Positions 1-6,339 are shown, counted from the stretch's first letter. The stretch is 16,703 nucleotides of DNA from Candidatus Heimdallarchaeota archaeon LC_3 (GCA_001940645.1 MDVS01000075.1:1-16703); one strand, 5' to 3'. Notes: generated by a model not told the origin, from the sequence alone. Numbers and translations: made by a program.

Positions 1-76
1 CTCTTTCTTTGTTTATATGGATAAGGTCGATGAAAAAGTTCCTCATAGCGCTGTCTTCCTTCCTTTGTTCGACAAT
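1..76 (-). CDS. 5' part of an unidentified protein, cut by the left window edge, apparent ATT start
   Basis: Reading leftward from position 76 gives 25 codons with no stop up to the edge. They begin (I/M)VEQRKEDSAM and continue RNFFIDLIHINKER. A near-perfect Shine-Dalgarno, GGAGGTGA, lies at 87-80, and its GGAGG core is 6 nt from the ATT codon at 76-74. The in-frame codon further upstream is TGA, so translation should begin here, yet no ATG, GTG or TTG is present. A TTG shifted by one base stops after ten codons. The first in-frame ATG (46-44) has no ribosome binding site. The peptide is too short to assign a family. What is inferred is that a real gene starts here, either with a non-AUG codon or with a mutated start. 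Confidence 0.45.
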   Translation of the reverse strand, partial: MVEQRKEDSAMRNFFIDLIHINKER

Positions 77-79
77 CGA

Positions 80-125
80 TCACCTCCAAGCTAGAAGTTC
101 CTATAAAATCCAAAAGCTTATATTG
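80..125 (-). promoter_or_regulatory. TATA-like box and strong Shine-Dalgarno for the left-edge gene
   Basis: On the minus strand a CAATATAAG-like element at about 125-113 precedes GGAGGTGA (87-80) by about 25 nt. This would place transcription initiation just upstream of the ribosome binding site. It is the strongest Shine-Dalgarno match in the window. Confidence 0.4.
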
Positions 126-706
126 AATAATTATCTTGGTTTTAGTAATAATCTTGTATGGCAATTGTACAAACCTGAATCCTTTGTATCCGTTGTAATA
201 GTTAAATGTTAATATTCTTGATAAATAGCTATTACTAATAGACTTTAAAAAGTCTTCGGGGTATAAATTTATGCCATAGCAAAAACAAGATAGTAAGAAG
301 AAATATAAAAGAGAATACTGTTCAAATTATAACTTTAAGTTAAAAAAAAGAAAAATTAATGATTATGAAAAATCCTCTTTAATAAAAAATAAAGGGACTT
401 AGAAACATTTTGTTGTAAGAAAAATTAGTTGATTTTATTGAAAATAAAGGTATTCAAAACTAATCAATTCCGTCATTAAAAATAGGTGATTTTTTAATAT
501 TCCAGTTCTCACCTATGATTCCTTTTTGTGAAGATCTCAAAAAATATAGGTTTTCATAATTAACTATTGGTATACCTTCTCAAAGAAAAATTTGATAATT
601 TTTTTTTTAGATCCTAGTTCTTTTTTCAATGATAATGCTAAACGGTTTTCCTATTTCAAACTATATAGAAGCATATCGGAATATTAATATTTAGGGGGGA
701 TTTAAA
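126..706. other. Intergenic region without a supported gene
   Basis: This is a long AT-rich stretch. A 67-codon plus-strand frame at 9-212 runs antisense to the edge gene and has no credible ribosome binding site. A minus-strand frame at 3-326 is open by chance-like composition and lacks an ATG. A TATA-like ACTATATAG at 658-667 and GGGGGGA at 694-700 lead into the relic starting at 707. I see nothing else apart from the inverted repeat at 482-516. Confidence 0.5.
482..516. repeat. 8-bp inverted repeat
   Basis: ATAGGTGA (482-489) and TCACCTAT (509-516) are perfect inverted arms separated by 19 nt that start with a run of six T. It could fold as an RNA hairpin or bind a dimeric protein. No gene lies close enough to assign it. 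Confidence 0.35.
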
Positions 707-953
707 ATGGTCGATAATATCCTGAAAAGTTCCATACAAGAGATTTTTGAATTTTCTAATATCAATTTTCTATTGAATGGGTTATCTCCATTCTTAAAGA
801 TATAATCAAGAAGAAAGAAATAAGAAAAAAGGATTTATGGAAAACGAAATCAATGATTTAAAATTAACGCGAGAAACCTTCGTCATTCATTTTGTTTCCG
901 AACAATTGAAATTCACCGAAATCATAAGAAAAGTGATAGACTTAGATGATTAG
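707..953 (+). pseudogene. Decayed small gene spread over three frames
   Basis: A good ribosome binding site (GGGGGGA at 694-700) is followed 6 nt later by ATG at 707, which opens 32 codons (MVDNILKSSIQEIFEFSNIN...) ending at 805. The next frame carries ISILKDIIKKKEIRKKD at about 784-834. A third frame from 837 carries a 38-codon piece (MENEINDLKLTRETFVIHFV...) ending at 953, just before a T-run. Each piece reads like protein, and the three abut with small overlaps. This suggests one ancestral protein of about 80-85 residues broken by two indels. I do not recognise the family. It could also be three chance ORFs. Confidence 0.35.
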
Positions 954-967
954 GCGGTTTTTTTTTT
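954..967 (+). terminator. T-run terminator after the 707-953 relic
   Basis: GCGG followed by ten T (958-967) comes directly after the TAG at 951-953. Archaeal transcription commonly ends in such oligo-T tracts. Confidence 0.35.
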
Positions 968-999
968 CAATAAATTCATTTAGGGTATTAAACAACACT

Positions 1000-1008
1000 T
1001 TTTATAAT
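1000..1008 (+). promoter_or_regulatory. TATA-like box upstream of the receiver-PAS gene
   Basis: TTTTATAAT at about 1000-1008 lies some 45 nt before the GTG start at 1049. A transcript starting near 1027 would have a short leader. Confidence 0.35.
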
Positions 1009-1048
1009 TATGAATATCTAATGATGAAGATGATTTCAATCAGAGGCT

Positions 1049-1840
1049 GTGAAAATTAAAAATCTTAAAATCCTCCTTGTTGATGATGAACCTGAGTTCT
1101 TAGAAATTTCTTTGAATTTCCTTAAAAAAGCTAATGAAAATCTTGAAATTGAGACAACCTCATCAGTCAAAGATGCATTAGAGTATTTGCAGAATAAATC
1201 TTTTGATGTTATCGTCTCTGATTACCAAATGTATGGTCTAAATGGGTTGGATTTTTTAGAAAAGTTGCGTGAAAATGGTAATACAACTCCTCTCATAATT
1301 TTTACTGGTAAGGGGCGTGAAGAAATTGCAATTAGGGCCCTAAATTCTGGTGCTGACTTTTATCTTCAAAAAAGCTCTGATCCTTATGTCTTTACAGAAT
1401 TAAATCATTTTATTATCACTTCAAGCGAAAAAAATTTAATTAACAAAAGATATATTGAATTATTAGAAAAATATAAGCTTGTTATGACTAATCTAACTGA
1501 AGGAGTGGCATTAGAAGATCAAAATGGAAAATTCATTTATGCTAACCAAAAAATGCTTGATTTATTTGAATATAGTGAAGAAGAATTGTATGGAAAACAT
1601 TGGAAATTCCTCGTTCCACCAGAAGAGTTTGAGAAGGTATTGGCTGAGTCAAAAAAGAGGCCAGAAGGTTTTGAAAGTTCTTATGAACTTGTTGCATTAA
1701 AAAAAAGTGGTGAAAAGTTTAAAATTCTTATAAAAGGAACTCCTATATTTAGTAAAAATGAAAAAAAATTTACAGGAACTTTGGTAGTCTTTACAGACAT
1801 AACATACATTAGAGAATTAGAAAGTAAAATTATATTCTGA
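1049..1840 (+). CDS. Receiver-PAS signalling protein, possibly a truncated hybrid sensor
   Basis: The 263-residue protein has an N-terminal CheY-like receiver domain at about 6-125. It has the acidic pair D12-D13, phosphoacceptor D58 in VSDYQM, T86 and K108. A PAS sensor domain follows at about 137-258 (LTEGVALEDQNGKFIYANQK, then ...FTDIT). In archaea this layout usually continues into more PAS modules or a histidine kinase, relaying phosphate from a partner kinase. Here the frame ends right after the PAS coiled linker (RELESKIIF), with no output domain. The start is GTG at 1049, because the same frame has TGA at 1031-1033 and no other start lies between. AGAGG at 1042-1046 is only weakly spaced. 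The sequence after the stop still encodes linker-like residues in another frame (1860-1913), so the C terminus may be a truncation. Receiver and PAS assignments are firm, but the partner and ligand are unknown. Confidence 0.9.
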   Translation: MKIKNLKILLVDDEPEFLEISLNFLKKANENLEIETTSSVKDALEYLQNKSFDVIVSDYQMYGLNGLDFLEKLRENGNTTPLIIFTGKGREEIAIRALNSGADFYLQKSSDPYVFTELNHFIITSSEKNLINKRYIELLEKYKLVMTNLTEGVALEDQNGKFIYANQKMLDLFEYSEEELYGKHWKFLVPPEEFEKVLAESKKRPEGFESSYELVALKKSGEKFKILIKGTPIFSKNEKKFTGTLVVFTDITYIRELESKIIF

Positions 1841-1859
1841 TGAAAGAACAATAACTTAG

Positions 1860-1913
1860 GCTATTGCTCAAATAGGTAAAAGCAGATTTAATACCTTCAG
1901 TTGTTTGATTTGA
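1860..1913 (+). pseudogene. Out-of-frame remnant of the receiver-PAS C terminus
   Basis: Twenty nucleotides after the stop of the receiver-PAS gene, the frame shifted by +1 encodes AIAQIGKSRFNTFSCLI and then TGA. IAQIGKSRF resembles the coiled linker that leads from a PAS domain to the next domain of archaeal sensor kinases. TAG at 1857-1859 blocks reading from upstream. This supports an older, longer protein that lost its kinase end. Confidence 0.3.
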
Positions 1914-1941
1914 AGATAATTTTTGATTATTTAATCTTTAG

Positions 1942-2095
1942 ATGAAGTATCATAAGAGAAATAAAGTAAAAGAAAGAAGAGATCGGAGAGTTGAAGATTA
2001 TTATTTGATCACAAAATATTATTGAAGTAATAATAGTTTTTGTGCCTACAGGTGGATACAAGGTATGTGCTGTTCGTACCGAATATTTCGAATGA
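1942..2095 (+). pseudogene. Possible remnant of an unidentified gene in two frames
   Basis: ATG at 1942 opens 27 codons (MKYHKRNKVKERRDRRVEDYY...). The +1 frame from 2009 then gives IIEVIIVFVPTGGYKVCAVR and on to TEYFE, ending with TGA at 2093-2095. Both pieces look protein-like and overlap at the shift. A 61-codon minus-strand frame here (1927-2112) looks like a shadow. The family is not recognised. The rest of 1841-2154 holds nothing I can support. Confidence 0.25.
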
Positions 2096-2154
2096 TTTGA
2101 ACAATCTCCCAAATATACTAACTTTTTTAAAATTCATGTTTACCTATTGTCAAG

Positions 2155-2301
2155 ATGAAAAATAAACTTTTCACTACCCTATTCCTTTTTGTGTTTTTTG
2201 CATCTTCATTAGGATCATTGATATTGTATCACCAGAAAGCAATATCGATCAAAAAACGTCAACAAATTTCTTGTCATTCATTAGTAAACACTAATTTGTA
2301 A
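2155..2301 (+). CDS. Small membrane-anchored or secreted peptide, 48 residues
   Basis: ATG at 2155 starts MKNKLFTTLFLFVFFASSLG, a typical lysine-then-hydrophobic signal or anchor segment (residues 4-24). A short basic tail with one cysteine follows (KKRQQISCHS). No clear ribosome binding site is present. It may be a genuine small membrane protein, or only the surviving signal peptide of a larger secreted protein, since the tail has no features. Confidence 0.3.
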   Translation: MKNKLFTTLFLFVFFASSLGSLILYHQKAISIKKRQQISCHSLVNTNL

Positions 2302-2304
2302 GAC

Positions 2305-2321
2305 CGAAACACTATATAAAA
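2305..2321 (+). promoter_or_regulatory. Archaeal promoter (BRE/TATA) for the PH-like membrane gene
   Basis: CTATATAAAA (2312-2321) preceded by purine-rich CGAAAC is the best TATA/BRE match nearby and predicts a start near 2345. A second weaker box, CTTTTTAA at about 2387, would shorten the leader. The choice decides whether the hairpin at 2416-2438 lies in the leader. Confidence 0.5.
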
Positions 2322-2415
2322 GTCTTAATCTGGGTGTGAGAGTAAATTAAAAATAAAAAGGATATTTGGTAAGATAGAGCAAAAACCTTTTTAAGCATTC
2401 GAAAGACAAACTAGG

Positions 2416-2438
2416 CTGCTCTTCTGTAATTCGAGCAG
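2416..2438 (+). promoter_or_regulatory. Leader hairpin just upstream of a ribosome binding site
   Basis: CTGCTC (2416-2421) pairs with GAGCAG (2433-2438) across an 11-nt loop. The ribosome binding site AGGGA (2441-2445) and ATG 2452 follow immediately. The stem could influence ribosome access, though no sensing role can be read from sequence. Confidence 0.35.
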
Positions 2439-2451
2439 AAAGGGATTTTTT

Positions 2452-2916
2452 ATGGGTCTACAATATGATCAAGTAACAGATTCACCCATTTGGGTTCAAA
2501 ATGATTTACAATCAATGTTAATTGGAAAAGAAACAGTGCAACATTGTGTTGTTATTGCAAATTATCCTTTAGGATTGAAAAAAGCTTATTTAGCTGTAAC
2601 TGATAAAAGACTAGTTGGGAAAATAAAGAAATGGTTTAGTACGAACCAAGTTGATGTTCCATTAAGGGACATAAGTCGTGTCCAACTGGATACTGCTTTT
2701 AAAATCAAATCTTTATTTTGGCTAATAATTTCATTATTTTTTTCAATTTATTTAATAGGAATACCTTTTGTAATTTATAATTATTTCCGAATGAGAGAAA
2801 AGGCCATAATAATATCAGTTACGGGTGTTGGAAATGAATCTTATTATGGAAATCATCATAAATTGGAATTAATTCAGCGAACTATTAGGGAATCACAATT
2901 CCAAAAAGATGAATAA
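2452..2916 (+). CDS. Membrane protein with a PH-like domain carrying a helical hairpin
   Basis: This is a 154-residue protein. The N-terminal part (about 25-78) has the pattern of a bacterial/archaeal PH domain: AYLAVTDKRLV, then VPLRDISRVQ. This is the strand-turn-strand signature seen in bPH families. A hydrophobic stretch at about 88-112 (SLFWLIISLFFSIYLIGIPF) follows, long enough for one helix or a tight hairpin. A C-terminal strand and helix (IIISVTGVG...LELIQRTIRESQ) then look like the final strand and helix of the same PH fold. The start is ATG 2452 with AGGGA six bases upstream. It is probably a membrane-attached accessory protein. The next gene, 24 nt downstream, is also a small membrane protein with a zinc ribbon, so the two may act together. 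The PH assignment rests on motif pattern only. Confidence 0.7.
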   Translation: MGLQYDQVTDSPIWVQNDLQSMLIGKETVQHCVVIANYPLGLKKAYLAVTDKRLVGKIKKWFSTNQVDVPLRDISRVQLDTAFKIKSLFWLIISLFFSIYLIGIPFVIYNYFRMREKAIIISVTGVGNESYYGNHHKLELIQRTIRESQFQKDE

Positions 2917-2940
2917 TTATAATCATTATTTTTTTTATGA

Positions 2941-3333
2941 TTAAGAAGATTTGATATACGGTTCTTACGTGGATTAGGATTAGGAATCTTAGGATTCTTC
3001 TTATGGGTTGTTGCTTCTATTATTGGGGCATTATCTTTTATTGGTAGTCAAGGATTAGATACAGAGTTTGATATTGGTCTGTTATTTGAAGCAAGCCCGA
3101 TTGTTGCATTATTTCTCGTTCTTGGATTTGCAATAATGTTTCTTGGGCCAATTTATTATTGGATTATTGAACCAATTCTTTTTTCTAATAATAAAGGATA
3201 TCCTAAAAGAACTCCAATTTATCAATCAACAAATCCCAATGTATCTGGTGTTATTTACTGTATTAATTGTGGTGCAAAGAGATTAAGTTCTCTTTCACCT
3301 TTTTGTATAAAATGTGGAAGTAGATTTTTATAA
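2941..3333 (+). CDS. Two-helix membrane protein with C-terminal zinc ribbon, start codon damaged
   Basis: A clear coding frame runs from the TGA at 2938-2940 to TAA at 3331-3333, about 130 codons. It opens LRRFDIRFLRGLG and then has a first membrane helix (about 12-32, GILGFFLWVVASIIG). A second helix follows (about 52-78, ALFLVLGFAIMF). It ends in a treble-clef type zinc ribbon with CINCG and CIKCG pairs. The first in-frame ATG (3136) lies inside the second helix and would remove half the protein. Upstream the frame has TTA at 2941 where a start should be, and ATG at 2937 is one base out of frame. Either a one-base indel or a TTG-to-TTA change has hit the start. It follows the PH-like membrane gene and overlaps the recombinase tail convergently by 6 nt. 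The function is unknown. Confidence 0.6.
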   Translation, partial: LRRFDIRFLRGLGLGILGFFLWVVASIIGALSFIGSQGLDTEFDIGLLFEASPIVALFLVLGFAIMFLGPIYYWIIEPILFSNNKGYPKRTPIYQSTNPNVSGVIYCINCGAKRLSSLSPFCIKCGSRFL

Positions 3334-4206
3334 CTTCGCTTTCTTCTGTGCTTCTCTAATACGATTAATAATATCCTCTTTCTTGATTCCTAAATAAATT
3401 TCTGTAGTTCGTGGATCTAAATGTCCTAGAAAATCTTTCACTGTTTCTCTTTCCAAGCTATTATTAAAGAGATAGGTTCCCGCACTTTTACGGAAATCTT
3501 ATGATATAATTCCAATATGTTTTTTGTAGGCTGTGGATAGATTTCCTTCCTGGATTTTTTTTCCATTGGATTTCGAATACAAAAGATAATTATGATTAAG
3601 ATCCTTTTTTATTCGTAATTGTAAATATTGTGATAGAACTGTTTTCTGAGTAGCTGTTATTGGTAATTCTCTAATGGAGCTTTTAGATTTTGGTTCCCAT
3701 CCATTTTTAGAGCTAATACTTAACAGATTTTTCTCTAAATCAATATCGGTTATTGTTAGATTACAAAGTTCTCCTATTCTTAGCCCAAAATTTAGTTGTA
3801 AATATAAGGCCAATTTCAAGGGGCCATTAAATTTTTTATAATACTTTCTCCATTCTTCTTTAGGGATAATTACAGGGATGTGTTTAGGTGCTTTTTTCTT
3901 CATTCGTAACAATTTTATTCCTAAGAATGTTTTTTCATCTAATAGCTCTTTGTCATATAAGAATTGTCCAAATAATTTCAGATAATTCAAATATACGAAT
4001 CCTGAAATGAATTGTTTACAATATTCCATAATATTTTTTTTATTCAACTCTTCCGGCTTATTTTCTGTTTCTTTCAAGAATCGTTTAACGCATAATGAAT
4101 ATTGAAATACAGAGTGATCGGAATAATGGTGCATGAAGTCAATGAACTCTAAAATAATATCATTATACTCTGAAGGTGTGCTTCTAGCTGCTAGTCGATT
4201 GACCAT
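3328..4206 (-). pseudogene. Tyrosine recombinase (XerA/integrase-like) with an in-frame TAA at the box II histidine
   Basis: This is a phage-integrase family site-specific recombinase, 292 codons if read through. An N-terminal core-binding domain (about 10-100) carries the SAM-like helices. The catalytic domain follows: Arg I R143 in FGLRIGEL, the beta-hairpin lysine around K173/K175 before IRELPI, Arg II R239 in DFRKSAGTYL, H262 in GHLDPRTTEIY and nucleophile Y271. The frame is perfectly open from 4206 to 3328 apart from TAA at 3501-3499, codon 236. That codon is where the family has the His of H-x-x-R. Translation stopping there gives 235 residues without Arg II, His or Tyr, and so no catalysis. 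The gene starts 2 nt after the ribbon-helix-helix gene, forming an operon. Integrity of the tail suggests a very recent lesion or a sequence error. Confidence 0.88.
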
Positions 4207-4208
4207 TT

Positions 4209-4574
4209 TTACATCTCATCCTTATCAAAAGTGATTACCTCTGTAAGCTCATCTTTCGAATGAAGTGCTGATTTTAAAAGGGCTTTAATTTCGTTCATAT
4301 CTTCTCTAAGTGCTTGTAGCTCATCCATCACATAGTTTTCGTTTTCTCTTATCCCAACTCTTTCTTCTTTTAATTTTATTCTCCAATCCTCACCATTATT
4401 TGAGAAAGAATTAAGCTCATTAAATAGTTGTGGATCTCTTTCTGCTGCTTCTAACAGAAAATCAAATAATCCGGAGGTTATGGTTATCCCAAACTGTTTT
4501 TTTAGTCTATTAATCCTCTCTTCCCTATCGGGATTAAGCCTTAAGCGATAAGATTTTCCTTTTTCTTTTGCCAT
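4209..4574 (-). CDS. Ribbon-helix-helix-type DNA-binding protein paired with the recombinase
   Basis: This 121-residue protein begins MAKEKGKSYRLRLNPDREER. The N-terminal 45 residues fit a ribbon-helix-helix fold: a short strand (SYRLRLNP), helix 1 (DREERINRLKKQFGI) and helix 2 (TSGLFDFLLEAAE). A charged helical C-terminal half (about 85-112, VMDELQALREDMNEIKALLK) is suited to dimerisation. Its TAA is 2 nt from the recombinase ATG, so the two are co-transcribed. Such small DNA-binding proteins next to integrases often repress the operon or act as directionality factors. The TATA box of the operon sits inside an inverted repeat (4588-4609), a natural operator for this protein. The exact family is not certain. 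Confidence 0.65.
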   Translation of the reverse strand: MAKEKGKSYRLRLNPDREERINRLKKQFGITITSGLFDFLLEAAERDPQLFNELNSFSNNGEDWRIKLKEERVGIRENENYVMDELQALREDMNEIKALLKSALHSKDELTEVITFDKDEM

Positions 4575-4587
4575 AATGTTTTACTTC

Positions 4588-4609
4588 TGTGGTCTTTATA
4601 GTGTCCACA
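4588..4609 (-). promoter_or_regulatory. Promoter/operator of the RHH-recombinase operon
   Basis: TGTGG (4588-4592) and CCACA (4605-4609) are inverted arms that enclose the minus-strand TATA element CTATAAAG (4601-4594). It lies 20-30 nt upstream of ATG 4574. A dimer bound here would block TBP, consistent with autorepression by the first gene product. Confidence 0.5.
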
Positions 4610-4668
4610 ATTTCACATATTATTGAAGTAATATAGAGATTAAAATTCTAAATTAACAAAAGTAAGGT

Positions 4669-4821
4669 ATGAAAAACTGTGACCATTGTGGAAAGCAATT
4701 CTTTGAATCAATCAATTATAACAACCATTTAAAATCTTATGACCATTTTCTCAATGAAATTAATACCAAATTTGAACATTTGAAGCTTTATACTCAAAAA
4801 TTGTATATTGAGACGTTATAG
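4669..4821 (+). CDS. Mini single-C2H2 zinc-finger protein, 50 residues
   Basis: ATG at 4669 opens MKNCDHCGKQFFESINYNNH and ends with TAG at 4819-4821. Residues 4-26 fit the C-x2-C-x12-H-x5-H pattern of a classical C2H2 finger: C4, C7, H20 and H26, with a phenylalanine in the usual core position (F11). The rest is a helical tail (NEINTKFEHLKLYTQKLYIE). It is transcribed divergently from the RHH-recombinase operon, whose control region lies 60-80 nt upstream. It converges on the coiled-coil gene. Small C2H2 proteins occur in archaea and especially in archaeal viruses and integrated elements, so a regulatory role for the module is plausible. Confidence 0.6.
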   Translation: MKNCDHCGKQFFESINYNNHLKSYDHFLNEINTKFEHLKLYTQKLYIETL

Positions 4822-4895
4822 GAAAAAAAGAGAAAAATTAATTATATAATGTTATTTAACGGAAAAAATTAAATAATTTATTTTAGAGATCTCTT

Positions 4896-6173
4896 CTATT
4901 GGGAAGATCGATTAGAAATTACTTGAGTAGAATTCCTAAAGAAATTGTGATACTTTTTTATTGTCTTATCTAAATTGGTTGTTGCTAGTTTTAATTTTTT
5001 ATTTGCACTATTAAGCATATTTTTTCTATCAACCTCAAAATCAGATCTGATTTTTTTATTAGTTAAATCTGTTTCTTTTTCTTTCTTTTCTATTTCAAGA
5101 TCAACTTCCTTAGCTTTCCTAGTAACGGTTGTTTCCTTTTCAACCTCAAATGATTTGATAATTCTTAGTTGTTCGGCTCTTAAATCAGCTATCGACGTAG
5201 TGCGTTCCTCTTTTAGTTTAGAAAATTTGCTAGATTCATTCGATTTTAGTTCTTCTACCTGGATTGTTTTGCTGTTTGTCACACCTATTAAGTTCTTTTG
5301 TGATTTTTCTCGTTCTAGTTTAGCCCAATTTTCTTTTTCTTCAATAGTTTGATTCGATTCATTTTCGAGGTTCTTTCTTTGTTCATTTAGTTTTTGTTCT
5401 CTTGGTTCGATTTCTTTTCTCTTTTCTGTAATTTGTTCATCTAAAAACAAAATATCTGCTTCTATCGGAGCAATTCTTTCTTCATCATTTCTATTTTTCA
5501 ATTTTTCTATTTCATTCCTCTTTTTTTCAACAGTTTTTTCCATATCACTTAATTCTTTAAGAAATAAGTTGTGATTTTTCTCAAACCCATTGATCGTGTT
5601 ATTTTTCGAAGATAGAGATTGTTTTTTGACATCATTGAGTTCTTTATCGATTTCTTTCAAACGTTTATTGTTAAGTTTTTCTGCTTCTTTTGTTGCTTTT
5701 GCTTGTTCTTTTTCCGCTTGATTCAAGTTTTTTTTGAATTCTTTTTCTTTTCTTGAAATAGTACTTTTACTATCAGCCTCTTCTTTTTTATATTTACCAT
5801 CAGCTTCATTTTGTGTGTTCTTAAGCTTAGTATTATATTCAATCTTTATTTCTTCTAATTCCTTAAACTTTTCTTTTTTAAACTTTTCTAATTCACTTTG
5901 TTGATTTTTCAATTCCTTTTCTTGCTCATTTTCTTTTCTAATAATGTCTCCATAAACTTGTTCAAGATTCTTTAATTCATCCAGCAAATTTTGTTGCGAA
6001 GATTGAATTTCCATATTATATTCATCAATAGAAGAACTTTCTCTAGTTAATTCGTAAGATGTTGTTTGTACAGCTGTTTCTCCTATATGACGTATAATTT
6101 CTGCTTCTTTAATAGCTTTTGATAGGGTAGATTCTTGAAAAGAAACTTTTTTTAATAATTCTGCATCATTCAA
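4896..6173 (-). CDS. Large charged coiled-coil protein, 425 residues
   Basis: Almost the whole protein is Glu/Lys-rich helix with heptad-like spacing, from about residue 60 to 410. Breaks occur near 225-240 (NRNDEERIAPIEADILFLD) and 285-300 (KNLIGVTNS). The N terminus (1-45) is less charged, and the tail (FFRNSTQVISNRSSQ) is not coiled. No ATPase head, membrane segment or zinc site is visible, so it is not a complete SMC or Rad50. A rod-like structural or scaffold role is the most that can be said. The start is TTG at 6173-6171. GAGGTG at 6187-6182 sits 8 nt before it, and no in-frame ATG occurs until after residue 50. It is divergent from the phosphoesterase gene across a 280-nt region. A plus-strand frame at 4975-5352 is its shadow. 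Confidence 0.75.
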   Translation of the reverse strand: MNDAELLKKVSFQESTLSKAIKEAEIIRHIGETAVQTTSYELTRESSSIDEYNMEIQSSQQNLLDELKNLEQVYGDIIRKENEQEKELKNQQSELEKFKKEKFKELEEIKIEYNTKLKNTQNEADGKYKKEEADSKSTISRKEKEFKKNLNQAEKEQAKATKEAEKLNNKRLKEIDKELNDVKKQSLSSKNNTINGFEKNHNLFLKELSDMEKTVEKKRNEIEKLKNRNDEERIAPIEADILFLDEQITEKRKEIEPREQKLNEQRKNLENESNQTIEEKENWAKLEREKSQKNLIGVTNSKTIQVEELKSNESSKFSKLKEERTTSIADLRAEQLRIIKSFEVEKETTVTRKAKEVDLEIEKKEKETDLTNKKIRSDFEVDRKNMLNSANKKLKLATTNLDKTIKKYHNFFRNSTQVISNRSSQ

Positions 6174-6181
6174 ATAAAATA

Positions 6182-6187
6182 CACCTC
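6182..6187 (-). promoter_or_regulatory. Ribosome binding site deciding the TTG start of the coiled-coil gene
   Basis: GAGGTG on the minus strand, 8 nt upstream of TTG 6173, supports this unusual start. The out-of-frame ATGs just downstream lead to stops. Confidence 0.5.
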
Positions 6188-6226
6188 TTTTCGTTTATAA
6201 ATTGATCATAAATATTATCCTTACAT

Positions 6227-6265
6227 ATTTGTTAAAAAAAAGGATTAATATTTCTCTTCTAAAGG
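6227..6265. repeat. Imperfect direct repeat, copy 1
   Basis: An element of about 39 bp holds ATTTGT, an A8 tract, ATTAAT and TCTCTTCTAA. The same order recurs at 6340-6376 with small indels. Both copies lie in the divergent region between the coiled-coil and phosphoesterase genes. Confidence 0.4.
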
Positions 6266-6339
6266 AGAATCTAAGTAAATATTTGCCCTTTTTAAAAACA
6301 ATGTTTTTACTCAACCAAATATTCAAAACATTAACTCAT

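Noticed and set aside
9..212. 67-codon plus-strand frame at the left edge
   Set aside because: TTG/ATG without a ribosome binding site, no domain, and antisense to the minus-strand edge gene with its strong GGAGGTGA.
1927..2112. 61-codon minus-strand frame
   Set aside because: No start signal. The plus strand in the same place has the more protein-like pieces.
4975..5352. 125-codon plus-strand frame rich in Ser/Phe/Leu
   Set aside because: It is the antisense shadow of the Glu/Lys-rich coiled-coil gene; such shadows are typical for repetitive charged codons.
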